Origin: Pelodera strongyloides
Taxonomy: Eukaryota; Nematoda; Chromadorea; Rhabditida; Rhabditidae
Assembly (NCBI GenBank): GCA_036852015.1
Contig: JAANDG010000412.1
Span: 62,001 to 126,000 of the forward strand
DNA length: 64,000 nucleotides
Direction: 5' to 3'
Shown here: positions 20,930 to 34,700 of the stretch, one piece after another
Position numbering within the stretch: position 1 is the stretch's first letter
How the letters are laid out: the number at the start of each line of letters is the position of its first letter
Program-made: the position numbers and the translations under genes
The notes under the pieces: model-generated
Databases searched by the model: none
The model's input: only the letters and a program-made list of their open reading frames with translations
What the model was told of the DNA's origin: nothing

Positions 20930-23900
20930 TCATAAACTCACCACTTCCATCCGCCTCAGCACTTTGCCAACGTTGAAATCGATAAACTCATCAACAGCAT
21001 CTTGATACATGTACTTAGGCAGAACTTCATTTAACTAAAACACAAACATCAGCTACGGTAAAGATATGCCAATACAGTGAGTGTGCGTGTGCGCCTAAGG
21101 AAAAGAGCTTCAAGGTTCGCAGAGTTGCAGGGTAGGAGTTAGGATTCATCGTATTCACCTGAGCATTTACCATCACAATTAGGAGCTCTAGGCCAGTCGG
21201 AATACGGTGAACATGCCGCAGTAAAATTCAACTCTCTTCTCTAATTCGCTGGGGAAGCACGGTAAAAACAGGGGTACCCAAATGGCACCCGCACCAATAA
21301 TATAGAGAAATGTTTTTGCAATAAATTCACCTGCTTTTGAAGTTCCCTGAATTCATCACTAGACTTTCTCTTACTTGTGTATGGTGAGGAAATCGAACGT
21401 TCTAACGATTTCACCTAAATGACTTCTTCTAGGATGACTCGTTTATTCCAAAAATATTTACCTTAACCTTACGCACAAAGCAAGAGTCTGGAAACAATTC
21501 AACATCCGGAATCGTTTGAAACATTTGATTATACATTATACGCAAAAGTTCGGATAACTGAGAATCAATAAATTTATAAGTCAATATCAAAACATACCAA
21601 TGAGTAGGCATCGGCTCCGAGAAAGTCACATCCATCAAAACTACTTCCTCTAGTTGGAGATCCACCACGGCCACACAACTTGGTCTAAACAAAAAACGTG
21701 ACTTTCCACATTCACATTTTCCGATATAAAAACAGGTTCCTATCCTAGTGTGTGTGTGATCGATCACATATCTTCAATCTCGAAGTCACGAAGGGAACTC
21801 ACGTAAACTTTCCGATCAAGTTCCTCCGCTCCAGCGGTGACGTTATCGAGAAATAGCAGACCGGTGACTAGCGACGGTACTGCGGTCGTCAGAAGTTCAC
21901 AAAGAGGCTGATGGTGGCTGAATCTAGCCCAACCAGTCAACAACATACCGTCAACACGCCCAGCCAGCACCTGAAACGATTACTGGGTTGATAATCACCA
22001 ATGCAAATTGTCTTATGCTTGATTGGCTAATCCGCGATTCAATCGCCATGTAGTGTATGCAACTTTAACAGCACTTTACGCATTAGCTCTGAACTCGACC
22101 CAAAACACAATCGCGCACATACACAAACAAGGAATGGCCAAATGGGGAGGGATCAGGGATAGGGATATGCGATTTATATAGACATATCCTATACCCAAAG
22201 TCGCTCATGACGTTTATATAGCAGATACTCACCGACGCATTCGTCTTGTAGAGCTTCACGTAACTCTTGTGAATGTTGAGGTAATGGTTCTCATTTGGGA
22301 ATGGATTCTGCGGTCCGTTAGCTCCCTTGTAGGCGCTTGCAAACCAAACAGAAGAAAACACCTTTAAAAACACCCTATTGTCAATTATTCATATTCATAC
22401 GTACTGAATGTGAATGAGCATAAGCGGTGCCTGCACGTCATGTGAACAAGGAAACGTTTGATTCTAAGGCGATTCAAAATAAAGATTCCTTTCAAGGAGA
22501 AACCAACAAATCAAACGAAAGCAATTATGCCCACCTTGTGAAACACTATGTTTTGAAACCATATGAATACCACCTCAGAAACAGACCCACCTCTCCCAGT
22601 CGATCAAAAAGTCCATTTGGGAAGTACCCGGGCACAGTCACGTCTTCTTTATATCCCCACACAATTGGGGTGATCAGATCGCCCAGACCGTAAGACTAAA
22701 CAGAATGCAGACGTGACAACTGGAACTGAGACACAAAAACAATAACAACTACCAATGTAATTGTGAAATAATAAACCGGACCTCTAGATGGAAATGGAGA
22801 CTAACCTTGAGCACATCCACACGAGTTTCTTGGAACATATCATTCCAGGCGAATATCGTCTCAAAACCGGCAGATCGGGCACTGCTGGCAACCCTGCAAA
22901 GGAAAGTGTTCACTCTATTTTTCTGGACACCACTACTTTTCGGTGCATTAACCTTAAATGGGCATCAACCAACAGTCAGACCCCATCCACCTAGCACTAG
23001 ATTTGCAATTTGCAAGCACAGAATCCTGTTCGAAAAAGTATCAAAAGCTACCAGGATGTGATTTTACGCCAAACTAACTTAGCGGTATTTCTCATTTAAC
23101 TCAAAACAGAACACCACCTGAAAAGAGAGATCTATCACTAACCTGGCAATATGTGCTGCAAGCATCCTATGTTTGTCCGAATCGAATTCCGTTTGCAGTG
23201 TTTGTGCACAAGTGAAGTCTTCTGCAATGTGATATGCCTCATCACATCCAATGTGGATGCGCTTCGCGTTCGGATGTGCTTTCCTTATCTAGATATTACA
23301 GAAATGTGCAAGATAATGAAACGAACAACCAACATAAAATCGCAGAATGAAAGTTGGAATACAACTACAATACTTCCAAAATCAAAATCTAGATACCTGA
23401 TTTATCTGCTCATTGATTAGTTCTGCGGACTCGGAGTTAGTCAGACAGATCGAGTTCAGCTAAAGAAGTAAACTTTACAATACAGTCCAACAACATTTAT
23501 GTTATTCGATTCGAACGAAGATACCATTCGACCGGGACACGCAACATTGAAACAGATCATTTGATCAATAACTAAATGAGTAAGAGGACATGTGGACACG
23601 ACTGACGCTAAGCTAACTATAAACCTTATTCGTTCAATGTCCTAAAGCTTATATATAGCTATAGGACCACCAAGTACATATATACGTTCGATTGCTATTC
23701 AGCCAAACAAAGGCAAGAAAGACTACTGGAAACCTCACCTCGGTTCGGTTTTCGCTAAGATGGGAAAAGCGCGGGTGCTTCAACACGTATTCGAGGTGGC
23801 CAAATGTTTGAACCAGGGGTATCACCTCCAAATGATTTCGGTCGGCTTCCTAAATGTGTAAAGATACACACAATAAAAAAATCACGATTTAATTATCAGT

Positions 23901-24924
23901 ACAACATCATCCGCAAACAAATCCACGGGATGTAAATGTAAGTAAAAGTGCATAATAACAATATGGAGATAATGAGTGATATGCAGAGTAAAATATTTCG
24001 TGTCCATTTGTTTTTCACACCTTAGGATATAATGAGTGACACGCTGAGTAAAATATTATCACAGAAGATAATTCTCACCGATAAAATCGTAGTCAAATCT
24101 TTGGTAGAGTACGCATTGCTCCGCGGGACGTCTTTCAACAATCCTGTGTACGGGAACATGTCCTCGTATTCAATGAGAACAGAATCTACTCCCAGAGACT
24201 TTAGAAGAGGAAAGAGCTCTTTCATGAAAGAAACCTTCGGGGCAGCTCCCTTCAAGTCCAGGTGGACCATTTTCTGAAAAGAAAACAACAAATAGACACG
24301 AAATCCGAAATTAGAAGATCTGCATTACCACATGAAAGTGTCTTGTCCAGAACTCAATGTGTTACAGTAACTATTGCAACTCAAGACTTCGGGGGAATAC
24401 GCTAGAGCATAAATACAAGGAGTCACACAGCAAGATAACTTACGTATACACGGATAGAATGGGTTTGCCTCTTTCTGCCGAAGGGAAGAATATAAAATAA
24501 ACTGTAAGAAACAACTTACCGACTTAAATGGTCTACTTGAATGGGGCATTCCCAGGTCACTCGTCGATTTAAGAAATCCCAATGGCGACGACATGAAGAA
24601 AGCGTCCAGAACACAGTAACTATAATAAATACAGTTGAGTAACAAGTAACAACGATGTAGGAAAAAATCGTACTCTACTATCTTGATTCGAAATGCGTCG
24701 TGTCTAACAAAATGATACATTCTAAGTACATCTAAAACAGGGGCGAATCATCAACTGCCACAATGCTCAATGATTAAGCACTTCCATTCCTAATAACTTG
24801 CAAGTATTATAAAACAAGAAGCAACCAATAATACTTACACGAATACAAGTCCGGATAGAATCAGAAGTATCCCCTTCCGTGTTCCCGCCGAGAAAGGACG
24901 GTCGTAATTCTGTTCCGGAAACAT
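20930..24924 (-). CDS. Hexosaminidase D-like GH20 enzyme, membrane-anchored
   Basis: A glycoside hydrolase family 20 exo-beta-hexosaminidase related to vertebrate HEXD, removing terminal GalNAc/GlcNAc. About 14 exons (24839-24924, 24520-24619, 24079-24273, 23739-23849, 23397-23459, 23143-23288, 22806-22893, 22591-22695, 22233-22361, 21803-21970, then four to 20930) give roughly 520 residues. The start at 24924 is preceded by an in-frame stop. A short cytosolic tail and a membrane helix ([20 protein letters not shown]) make it a type II protein, as in the nematode HEX-2 to HEX-5 Golgi enzymes. Core motifs are [43 protein letters not shown], the catalytic Asp-Glu in [20 protein letters not shown] and [12 protein letters not shown] end it at an in-frame TGA after LRRMEV; a further C-terminal exon cannot be excluded because a GTGAGT donor overlaps that point. 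Confidence 0.9.
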
Positions 24925-25778
24925 GGGCAAGACCAAGGGATCCCTATTTCCACTAATCGCATGAGTATCTCTTCAATGATTGCATTTTCTTCCTCGAAAA
25001 TATAACATTATTATTTGTGTAAACAAAATGACGCAACAAACACGAGAAAAATGATTATGAACAACGATTGCGGAATAATATTGAACATTCTACATCTACT
25101 AGCGCTGGAACGAAAAGTCAAGAGCAAAAGGCGAAAAAAAAAACATTTTGTAAAGTTCGAGGTGTAAACGTTACGGTCGATCACTTACGATCAGTCGACC
25201 AGCTATAGTTATTAGTAGCTTTGTCGATATATTGGCTTCATTATATTGACTTTCACATATGCTATAGTCAAATAGGCCCACAGAAGTCATAAAAGTTCGA
25301 CCGTCACATTCTCAAAACAAACTTAATCTAAAATTCTCGCAAATTATAAAATAGAAGAAACAGAGATTATAGATAAGGTGCCTCGTAATAATACAAGTAA
25401 ATTAGCCTCAAGCGAATGAGAAAAATAAAATAAATAAAAGTTTATTATGCTGATAACCAGAAATAGTAAGACAATAATGCACTTGAATGCGATCACAGAC
25501 TAGTCAATACACGTACAAACAAACAATTATTACACAAAACAGATTCAACTACGAAGCGATACACTGTACAGAGAAAAGATATCAAGAAATCACAGGCAAT
25601 ACATTTGTATCTAATCAAGAGTAGGTATGTAGGTTATAACATACAGGGAAGGGCGTATAGCACATTTTGCGAAACATACATTAAAGAGCAAACTTTTCTT
25701 ATTGTTTACATTACTTACATTGATAGGAAGGAACCATTACTAAATAGACATCCATTTGTGGCCCACCTCAGATCCCTT
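24925..25778. other. Gap between hexosaminidase and TRAPPC10
   Basis: AT-rich sequence holding the promoter side of the hexosaminidase gene and the 3' flank of TRAPPC10. No exon or repeat family could be identified. Confidence 0.6.
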
Positions 25779-28700
25779 TTAGAATAACTTTCCCAATTTC
25801 TGTCGAATGCCTCCTTTGTGGTTGTCTTTTTCACTCATCGACAGTCGATCACCAATTCCTTAAAAAGACTGTATGATGGTAGTAATCAATTAAAAGCATA
25901 ACGCATCCACCTCCACCTTAGAACATCTTCTAAATAAAACGGTTTATCGATGGAAAAATTGAACATAAAATTACAGAAAAGAGGAAACAGTAAACATCAT
26001 ACCTCCTAAAACACGTATCTGCCGCGAGGCCGTTCTTTGGAACGAAATCAAAGGCTTTCCAGTAGTATACTCGACTGCATCCGACCAGAAACCATCCCCG
26101 CTTCGCACCTAAAATACAGAATACAGAAATCTTGAATAACGAAGCAATAACACTTTCGTAGAAGGAAAAGAAGTACAGAGGGGGATATCTGTACATCGAG
26201 CGATGAAGATAATAGTGATATAGAGACAATCAAAAGAGAGCCTAAATAACTACACTCTTACGGATAAGTGATTAGCTTACCTGATTCGACAATGCACTGT
26301 AAACAGTGAGGTGTGGATAAGGAAGGAATCCCGCTGTAGCTGGGAGTACGGTGAAGGCCACTTGCCCCAGGCCAGATTCCTTCATTTGAACCACTGAAAC
26401 CGACAATATTGTAGTGGTTTAGTACTAATTTGTACACGCGTCATTGTCATAAATCCATTCCGCCACAGTTTAATGGTTAATGCACACCAAAGGTCCAAAG
26501 GAGATTCCCAATTCCCACAACTAACGTAACAAAGGCCAAGGCCAAGGACTAGAAAATCAAGCGAAACCCTACCAACCTTTAGATCGCTCCTGAAGATTCC
26601 ACAGTCGTTCATCGGCATCCAAAACCACATATAGTGACTCAATTCTAAAAACAGCAGTTGTAGCGAACTTAGACATAAACGACTAGGAACAAAGTAACAA
26701 TATAACACTAACATTACACTACTGTAACGATACAACAAAGAAAGAGCTCTCTGGTAACAGAACAAATGAATAACAAACCTGTAGGACAGAGACCGTATGC
26801 TAATCACCATATGACACGGTGAACCTGCTCGACACAGCTGAGCGCCCGGCTGTTGGGAAAGCATTTGCGAGCACAGCTCATATCCGACCTAAAAAGATAA
26901 GGAAAGGGTCACTTGATACATTTTCACGTTGAACGCAGGATCCAGTTCCTGTTCCATAATCAAAAACTGGATCATTGTTTTTTTTATGGAAAATCGTACA
27001 AAACAAAAAACAGTGACCCCATAAACAAAAACGAGTTCAATCCAGTGGTAAACAAACTACATCAAACTATATCAAACTAGATACCTTCGGTGCATCGACG
27101 TTCCAGTGTTCCTCAAAGGTGTATTCTTCGAGGGATTGGGTTTCTTGTACTCCTCCTGAACCCCTTTCAACAGTATATCTTATCGAAAGTGAGCATTTCA
27201 GAGGCTCATCTCCACCCTCTCCAACACACCACACGAGGCCAGACACCCCACCAGGTTGAATAGCCTAAAGCAAATATAATGATCTCAAAAGCATGCAACC
27301 ACATTCTCCATGGCAAATTCCTAATATTGGAAACGTATATCATTGCCCACATTCAAAATTTGAAATGGAAAGTGTAGCAACAGTCGGGAAACAAAGGTCA
27401 CTAACTTTAATATCGGTTTCAGTAACCGTCGCGCAACATAACATACAAACACACAAAGTCAAATAAACAAAAAACACAAGACTTGCACAAAAAAAACACC
27501 GACCTGTGGTAGAGTATGAAAGACCGTTGCTTCCGCTCCTTCCACTTGCTCCCCTTCTGAATAACGCAACTCCGACGCAACAATATTCACTCGCAAGTCA
27601 GCTGATGGAGAACAAGTCAGCTCTGATTCAACCAACATTCTAAACAACAAATTGTAAGCGAATTGGTTATTGGGGGTTAATGGCAGAAGAGGCAGTGAAT
27701 CCGCAGAAATCCAAATACAAGATTAAAATTTGAAACTGGACGAACGGCGAATTCTGGCTAAACTGAAGAAGAGAGAAAAACACACAAAGTATTGATTGAC
27801 AAGTAAACAGGACATAAAACTCGTCGGGAAAAGCTCAAAACCACCATCCAAATATATGTAGTGTTTCCGAACCTTGTATCTCTTTATGATACGTTTCTGA
27901 TTTTCACCATACGTAATATTCTAATCCCGACGGTGGTATCGCTACGAGCTAAAGACCACCGTTTAAATTTATGCAATATGCTAATTCGGACGGTGGTTTC
28001 GTCGGTCAGAGAGTCAACGAGTTTATGAAATGCAACAAGTAAATAAAAAAATAAAATCATACTTGCATTCCAACTGCGAAGGCGAATGTTGTACAATAAA
28101 TAGAGGTTGGAAGGAGAGGTCGACTGGCCAAGTCTGGCCTTCCCAATCCACGAACATCTACAATAGAATAGACTGATTAAGAAACAATCAAGAAATGTAA
28201 CAATATGGAATCCCAAAGAAATAAAGAGAAAGGAAGCACACCACGGGCTAGTCCAACATTGGACAAGCTTCCTACGATACATGAGCCTTGCTGTGAAGGC
28301 ACTAGGCATTTTAATATTCAAACAATATTCATACAATGATACATTGCGGTTTATATTTTCCACGTGTGAAGTTTACTTCTCACAAACTGCCACATATCAA
28401 TGCAGATATAAATAACTGATAACAACAAGAAACATTGATATATAATCAAATTCAAAATTCAAATTACCTTTTCTGAAAACTGTTCAAATTTCACAGCTCG
28501 ACTTCCATCAAGAGTACAGCACAAGTCAATCTGAAGGATCAAATGATAACCACGACAAAGTGAGTCTGATTTTGAAACAATACAAGGTTACTGATGATCA
28601 CCGATAAGGATAACTCAGTTGACGTGAAGACGGCGCAGTTATATTGGGGGAAAACAATCCCTCACCTCGACCAAAAACCGTTCTCCCTTCTCCATTTCTG

Positions 28701-31700
28701 GTACATCGGCAACGAGCTCTTCAATCCATCCGTCGGAGGAATTCTGCAAATATTATCAGATAAAGTTACGTTCTACGTTGAAAAGATAAGTACGTATAAT
28801 GAGTACAGAGGCACTTAGAAATGAACCAGACCCCGGTGCACCGTTTCTGCGGATTCGGTTGATATAACCCAAACCCGGTACTCTTTATCTTTATAGGCAA
28901 TTCGTTTAACCCATGTTTCTAGAGAATGAACTGCTTAGCAAAAGTTAGTGGTGGAGAACAAAATGAAGGAACACATCTCACCTTGAACCTTAGACAAGGA
29001 CGCTGGTTAGCATGCATTTTCAACTTCGAGGGTTCAATGTGTCGAGCACCAGCTTCCAAACAAACATTCACACGCTGGCTGACTCCAGCAATGAGGACTT
29101 CTGCAACCGAGATTGACAAACAAATAAACAAACAAACAAAGAAAACAAATAAATTTAAAGACATTATCCTGGAGTCCATATTCTTCTTCTACGGATGTGA
29201 ATCAAGTTCAAGTGATATTCATATATGTAAGGCATACGGTAAATTAGGGAGACTGCTACTGCTAATATATAAGGAAGCAAGTCTAGAAGTCCAGCGTCCA
29301 TAGTAGAAAGTAGAAAGACTTACTTGGCATTTGAACGTCAATTTTATTCGGCGTTTTCTGTACAATGAATGAGAGTGGCGCGCCATTGATGGAAACGGCA
29401 GATGCTGGGATAGTATAAACCAGAGCGGAGTCAGCCACACACACAATAATGCTAAACAAATTGGAATTATAATACAAAAAAAATGGTGAACTCAAGTAGT
29501 TACATACAGAACAAGAATTCAAGAAGAAAAGAGGAAATTGCAGAACCACCCAGCCTATTGCTTGAAATAAACAATGGTAATTGATTCCATACTACCACAA
29601 AATTGCAAATACGAACAAAACATAAATCATACCTGTGAAGCAAGTAAAATCCCTTTTGTTTCAATGAAGCTGAGACTTCGATCACGTTTTCGCCACTTTT
29701 TAGGCCAACATTCGCCGACGACTGAAAGTTCATAAATAGAAAAACCCCAAGTGGAATTAACACAATCACACTCCGAATCCGAATAGTATAGGACATTCAG
29801 ATTATTGATTATTTCAGATTATTGATTATTCCAAACACTTCAAACAAGACCTGAACTCACCTCACAAACCACTTCACCCAGTGAATTGTGTTCCTTATTC
29901 TGCTCGCTTATTATTCTCTCCTCAAAGTTGGCATTTACACACGTGATCGCTGCCTTCCGTTCAGTTGCCTGAAAAAAAAGACATACCATGATTCCCTTCT
30001 TTTGAATCGTAAAAGTTTGTTCACCGCATATTATTATTCCACAACTTAACACACCCAAACGCCTGAAACATGGCGTAATACACAGAACACAGCACTCGAA
30101 ATTCCCGTCGAAAACGTTCTCATAAAACTCACGCTGTAAGCAATTTCATATGTGGGCGCCGTGTTGGAATCAAGCATGTCTATCGTGACACTTTGAAATT
30201 TCACAGTCAAAGAACAAGAAGGAAGCGAGAGTGAAGAGTTGAGTCTGACAGATAGAGTCAGACTATCGCCAGGAACAAACACTTGCATACCAAAGGAAGC
30301 AATCGAGCATTGAACCGGGCAATGCGATAGCCCTGGGCTAAAACATAACACTTAGAATTCGGTTGCAATCAATCAATACATAAATGCCATTCTAAGGGAA
30401 GTTACTAACGAAGGCCCATAAAATCAGAAGACTACAAATAATAATAAAATCAAACTCTTAACAACAAACAACACTAAATGAAAAATAAACGACACTAAAC
30501 CAAGTAACATACCTTATTTCCTTTCCTTTATTCTCATTCAGCATCGCCAAGAGACTTTCTTGAAACCCTTCCGGATTCCGTTCCTGATCCGCGGACATTG
30601 CCAAATATATTGCAAACACCAAAGCACTGAAGGAAGCACTAAGTAAAAACAACATGTGAATCTACATCTACAGTAAACACAACTAAACAAAGATGCTCCA
30701 CGTGAATGCTAACAATGTATGCAAGTTGCGAGCAAGATATGCCTATCCCAAGTTATAGTTAGCAGTATGTACATACTCTGAACCTGACCCGCACGGTGCA
30801 CCGCAGACTTTCCCGCATGGTGCGGGTTTGCAGGACCGCACATGCGGGAAAGTCTGCGGTGCACCGTGCGGATGTCTGGTCTGCAGGGGGAAAAATTCGA
30901 AAAATAATTTAATGCTTGTTTATTGTGTAATTTAGTATATTACATATGTGTCATGTAGAACACTTCACATAACATATGTTCTATGAATAAAGCCTCATAA
31001 GACATAAGCACATGGGTGGAATTGAACCCTGACCACTCATCTGTAGTCAGCGCCTTCAACCACTCAGCCATAACCGCACATTTGGCAAAAGGACGGAAAG
31101 GCGGGGACGTCTCTTCGCTGGCAGTCATTTGGACTATGTCCTAAGCGTTTTTGGGAGGCAACTTTTTTGCGTGGCGGGTTCGTCTGCAGGAAACCATGCG
31201 GGTATGTCTGCGGGAAAGTCTGCGGGTATGTCTGCGGGAAAGTCTGCGCCTCGCGGTTATGTCTGCGGGAAAGTCTGCCGCATGGTTGGGCGAACAAAAG
31301 TGTCGCAATGTGTAATTTCAGCGAGTTTCCGCATGATGGCAGAGTATGCGGGAAAGTATGCGGGAAAGTCTGCAGCTCTGCGGGAAAGTCTGCGCGCACG
31401 CCACACCATGCGGGAAAGTATGCACGCACGCCCAAAACGTGCGGGAAAGTATGCGCCGCACTATGCGCCCCAGAACGTAGTATGTCCCACCTTCGCTCCC
31501 GCTAAACTTAGAAGGACATGACCCTGTAAAAATATAAAGTTTCTAGCACAAAAACTCACTTCTCCATCTGTCCGCAAGATGCGACCACCTCCTCGGACGC
31601 CTTCCTCGCCAGTAAATTGGTTCCATCCGACAAAAGGGAACCAGCAAATGAGGTCAGGTACTTTTCCGCATTTTCAGATTTGCCTTCGGATCTAAGAGAA

Positions 31701-34700
31701 AAACGATAAAGAAGCTTACAATATGATCAGCCTTACACGGCCAATTTAAAACATTGATGTTCCATGAAGGAAATCACCCTAGTGTAAAAAAGAAAACGGC
31801 GACAAAAAAATTACTTTACCTCAAATAATGGAAGAGTTTCCTTCCTTGAGCCTCCACAAGTCGATTCAATTTGAAATGAGACAAGAATGCGGTGGTCACG
31901 TCGTGCGCTCTTTGCACCTTAAAGCGAAATACCAGCCGGTTTTTGAAACGCACCTCAAATATCCGCATTCTTATGCAATTATGCTAAAAGGGGTCTATTG
32001 GGGTCTATTTTTTATTCAAATTTACGCTCATTTGCATACGAAGCATAAGAAAGCAGCGAGTACACGATGCGTTTCAAAAACCGGCCAGTATTTCTCTTTA
32101 AAATATGAAAAACATGAAAAGGAATGAGAGAGATACCAAAAAACCAAACCCAGACTACCCTGATAAAATCATTTTTGTACCTACAAAGAAAATCCTCGAT
32201 GCTAAACAGCTAGATATAGATTTCCAGATTTTCAATCAGTCGTGGAAAAAAGTTCAAATTTAATAAAGCCTCACCTGCGTAAACATTGACTGTCGTTGCG
32301 ATAGAGAATCTGTTAAGACAGGATCCAACTAAACAGTTAAATAGAAATATAGAAATCACATGACTAACAAGCGACAGTCGGGAAATACATAAACCTGTAA
32401 GAAAAACACAGCTAAAATAGATCACACGCAAAACGCAAATTTTAATGATTATCACTTATCACTAAAAATGACAAACCTTGTTGATCCACTTCAAAATAGT
32501 TTCCCGTCGTCCGTCATTCTCTGCAGAATACACTTCGCTGAGTTTCAGCACCTGTAATTGAAAGGTGGTGCAGATAGATAACACATTATAGATCATACAT
32601 CGCCGCTATCGCCGAATCTCCGATCCACGTACCGAGCTAGCACCATGCACCGAGCATCACTTCACTGTTCTGGTTCTGGGCTACCGCCAACCGGCTGGAC
32701 TATCTCTACAGTATCATGTTCACACTGGTCTTGGTCATTGGTGTAGAAATACACAGCGCACGTTTCGTCCCATTGAAATCATCCTGCTCACAAGCTCACA
32801 CAACATATACAAGTGATGAGTATAACATTATTCACATATCACATACTCATTACAGGCGCATTTAAGAACCCAACCATCGAAGTATTACCGTAGAATAACG
32901 TACCGCATCAAAACGTGCAATGTTGAGATGAGCAGCCGCGATGGCAGATCCATCAACAGAAGAAGGGTCAGCTAGAAGGCCACACAAGGCAAACACATCC
33001 CGAGTCAGATGGAGAGTCCAGACTGCCAGACGGAAGTCGCACGGTAATAACTACAAAAAACAATCATTTATCTATGTGCTAGATTGTTTCATAAGTTAAG
33101 CTGGTTTTTACCCACGTGGTATCAAAATTTATGGAGCAAATACATGCCAGCAGCGTCAGCATTTGTTTAATAGATGAACGAAATCAACGAAATAACAACT
33201 TACATTTTTCATCGTACCGTGCTCGACCACAGTTTGCCAACAGTGATGCGCGTACTTGATCAAAATTCCCGCAAAGTCGATTCTAAATAAACCAATGAAA
33301 ATAATATTCTACCCAGCGAACATGTGAATAAATAGAATAAACAATATTGTAAATTGCAAAACATTGCATTCTAACCTGATCGAAGGTGCTACTCCTGTAG
33401 ACGTTCGAAGACGTTGTTGGTATATACACAGACTAAGAAGTAGTTGTTGCGATAGTAGAATATGACGAACACCTAGAAATATAAAACGTAAATATACAGT
33501 GTTATGCCTACTAACAGAAGAATGCGAATGAAATAAAGCCAATGTCCACAATGCTAATAAAGCAAAATTAGACTATTAGACAATATAATCTTTTCATAGG
33601 ATCACGAACCTATGAATGATTTGTGATCGTCTTCCACTCGATGTGCAGGCATTGTACTCGAAAGAATGGGACAAACGGGCAGAGGACATGAGAGAAGAGC
33701 CAGCCAAGAAGGCGGAGAATCTACAACACAGGAAAAGTATATCTGCGCCAAAACACCATGTGGAAATGTGCATTCACCGCTGTCCTACAGTCCTACTGAA
33801 CGGACGCATAAAAAGTTTCATACAGCCCGAGGTAAGTTGGCAAAATTTGGAAGTTCGCTGGCAGAAAGTATAATCGTACCGTCTACTCTGCTGTGAGAAT
33901 CGTACTATTCACGAACGAAACTTCATGTGGGCTTATTCACTTTATTATGAAACATTCACGTGACCCACACCCCAATCTCAGCATCAAGGTAAAAAGTAAA
34001 GAGTCAACAAAATATTAAATAAAATCTGAACATCGTAGTTTACCTTTTGAAGCGTGTAGAATGGTGTGGAACAAAAACGCGTCCAGTTCGTCGTATAACT
34101 TTAATGCGTGTTCCAATGCTCCAACGGACCAGTAAAACCGTGCGTGCTCAAGCTAGAAAAGTTTTTTTATGGGATGGGGTTTAAAAATATCCCACGCAAT
34201 AGGTGTGATTCTGTCAATACTACCGTATTTTTGCACGAAACCTGCATAAAATGAAAAATAAAAAAAAATATTCTCGTGTAGGTGTAGTTCCAAGATACTG
34301 TTAATTTTCAGCATAATTTGAAACCTCATTAGTTTTTAGTTAAAAGCCAGCAAAACAAGTAGTTCTCTAACAAGATGCACTGTGTTGAAAGTTTGTTTGA
34401 AAGATGAATGATGAATAAAACCGGAACTGACATGATCATTGATGCACTTGTAGACGTCCCATGTATCCGCATTCCGCCCTTCTCTCGAAGTCTTCAGGAA
34501 AGATTCCCATCCGTCCAGAAGTACAGTAAGATGGCTGAGTATCGATCGTTCTACTGCTTGAAGAAGGGTGGAGAAGGAACCATGTTCCACTGACTCGCAC
34601 ACTTCTATCACTCTAAATTGAGATCTATTAAAAATATCAAGCCTAAAGACCCCAGATTCAGGCTTCTAAACTTGATAAAAAGTAGCTACAACTAAAACAA

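Noticed and set aside
22427..23061. Plus-strand frames of 68-88 codons
   Set aside because: They are antisense shadows of hexosaminidase exons.
31185..31455. CRISPR-like array
   Set aside because: Eukaryotic intron, short motif, irregular spacing and no unique spacers of constant length.
31064..31521. Frames of 112-130 codons with repeated AGKSAGMSAGK or VCGKVCGYVC
   Set aside because: They are translations of the GCGGGAAAGT motif cluster in a TRAPPC10 intron, seen in several frames and both strands.
33616..33896. Two overlapping plus-strand frames of 76-85 codons
   Set aside because: Inside the TRAPPC10 gene on the opposite strand, overlapping each other in different phases, no signal or family match.
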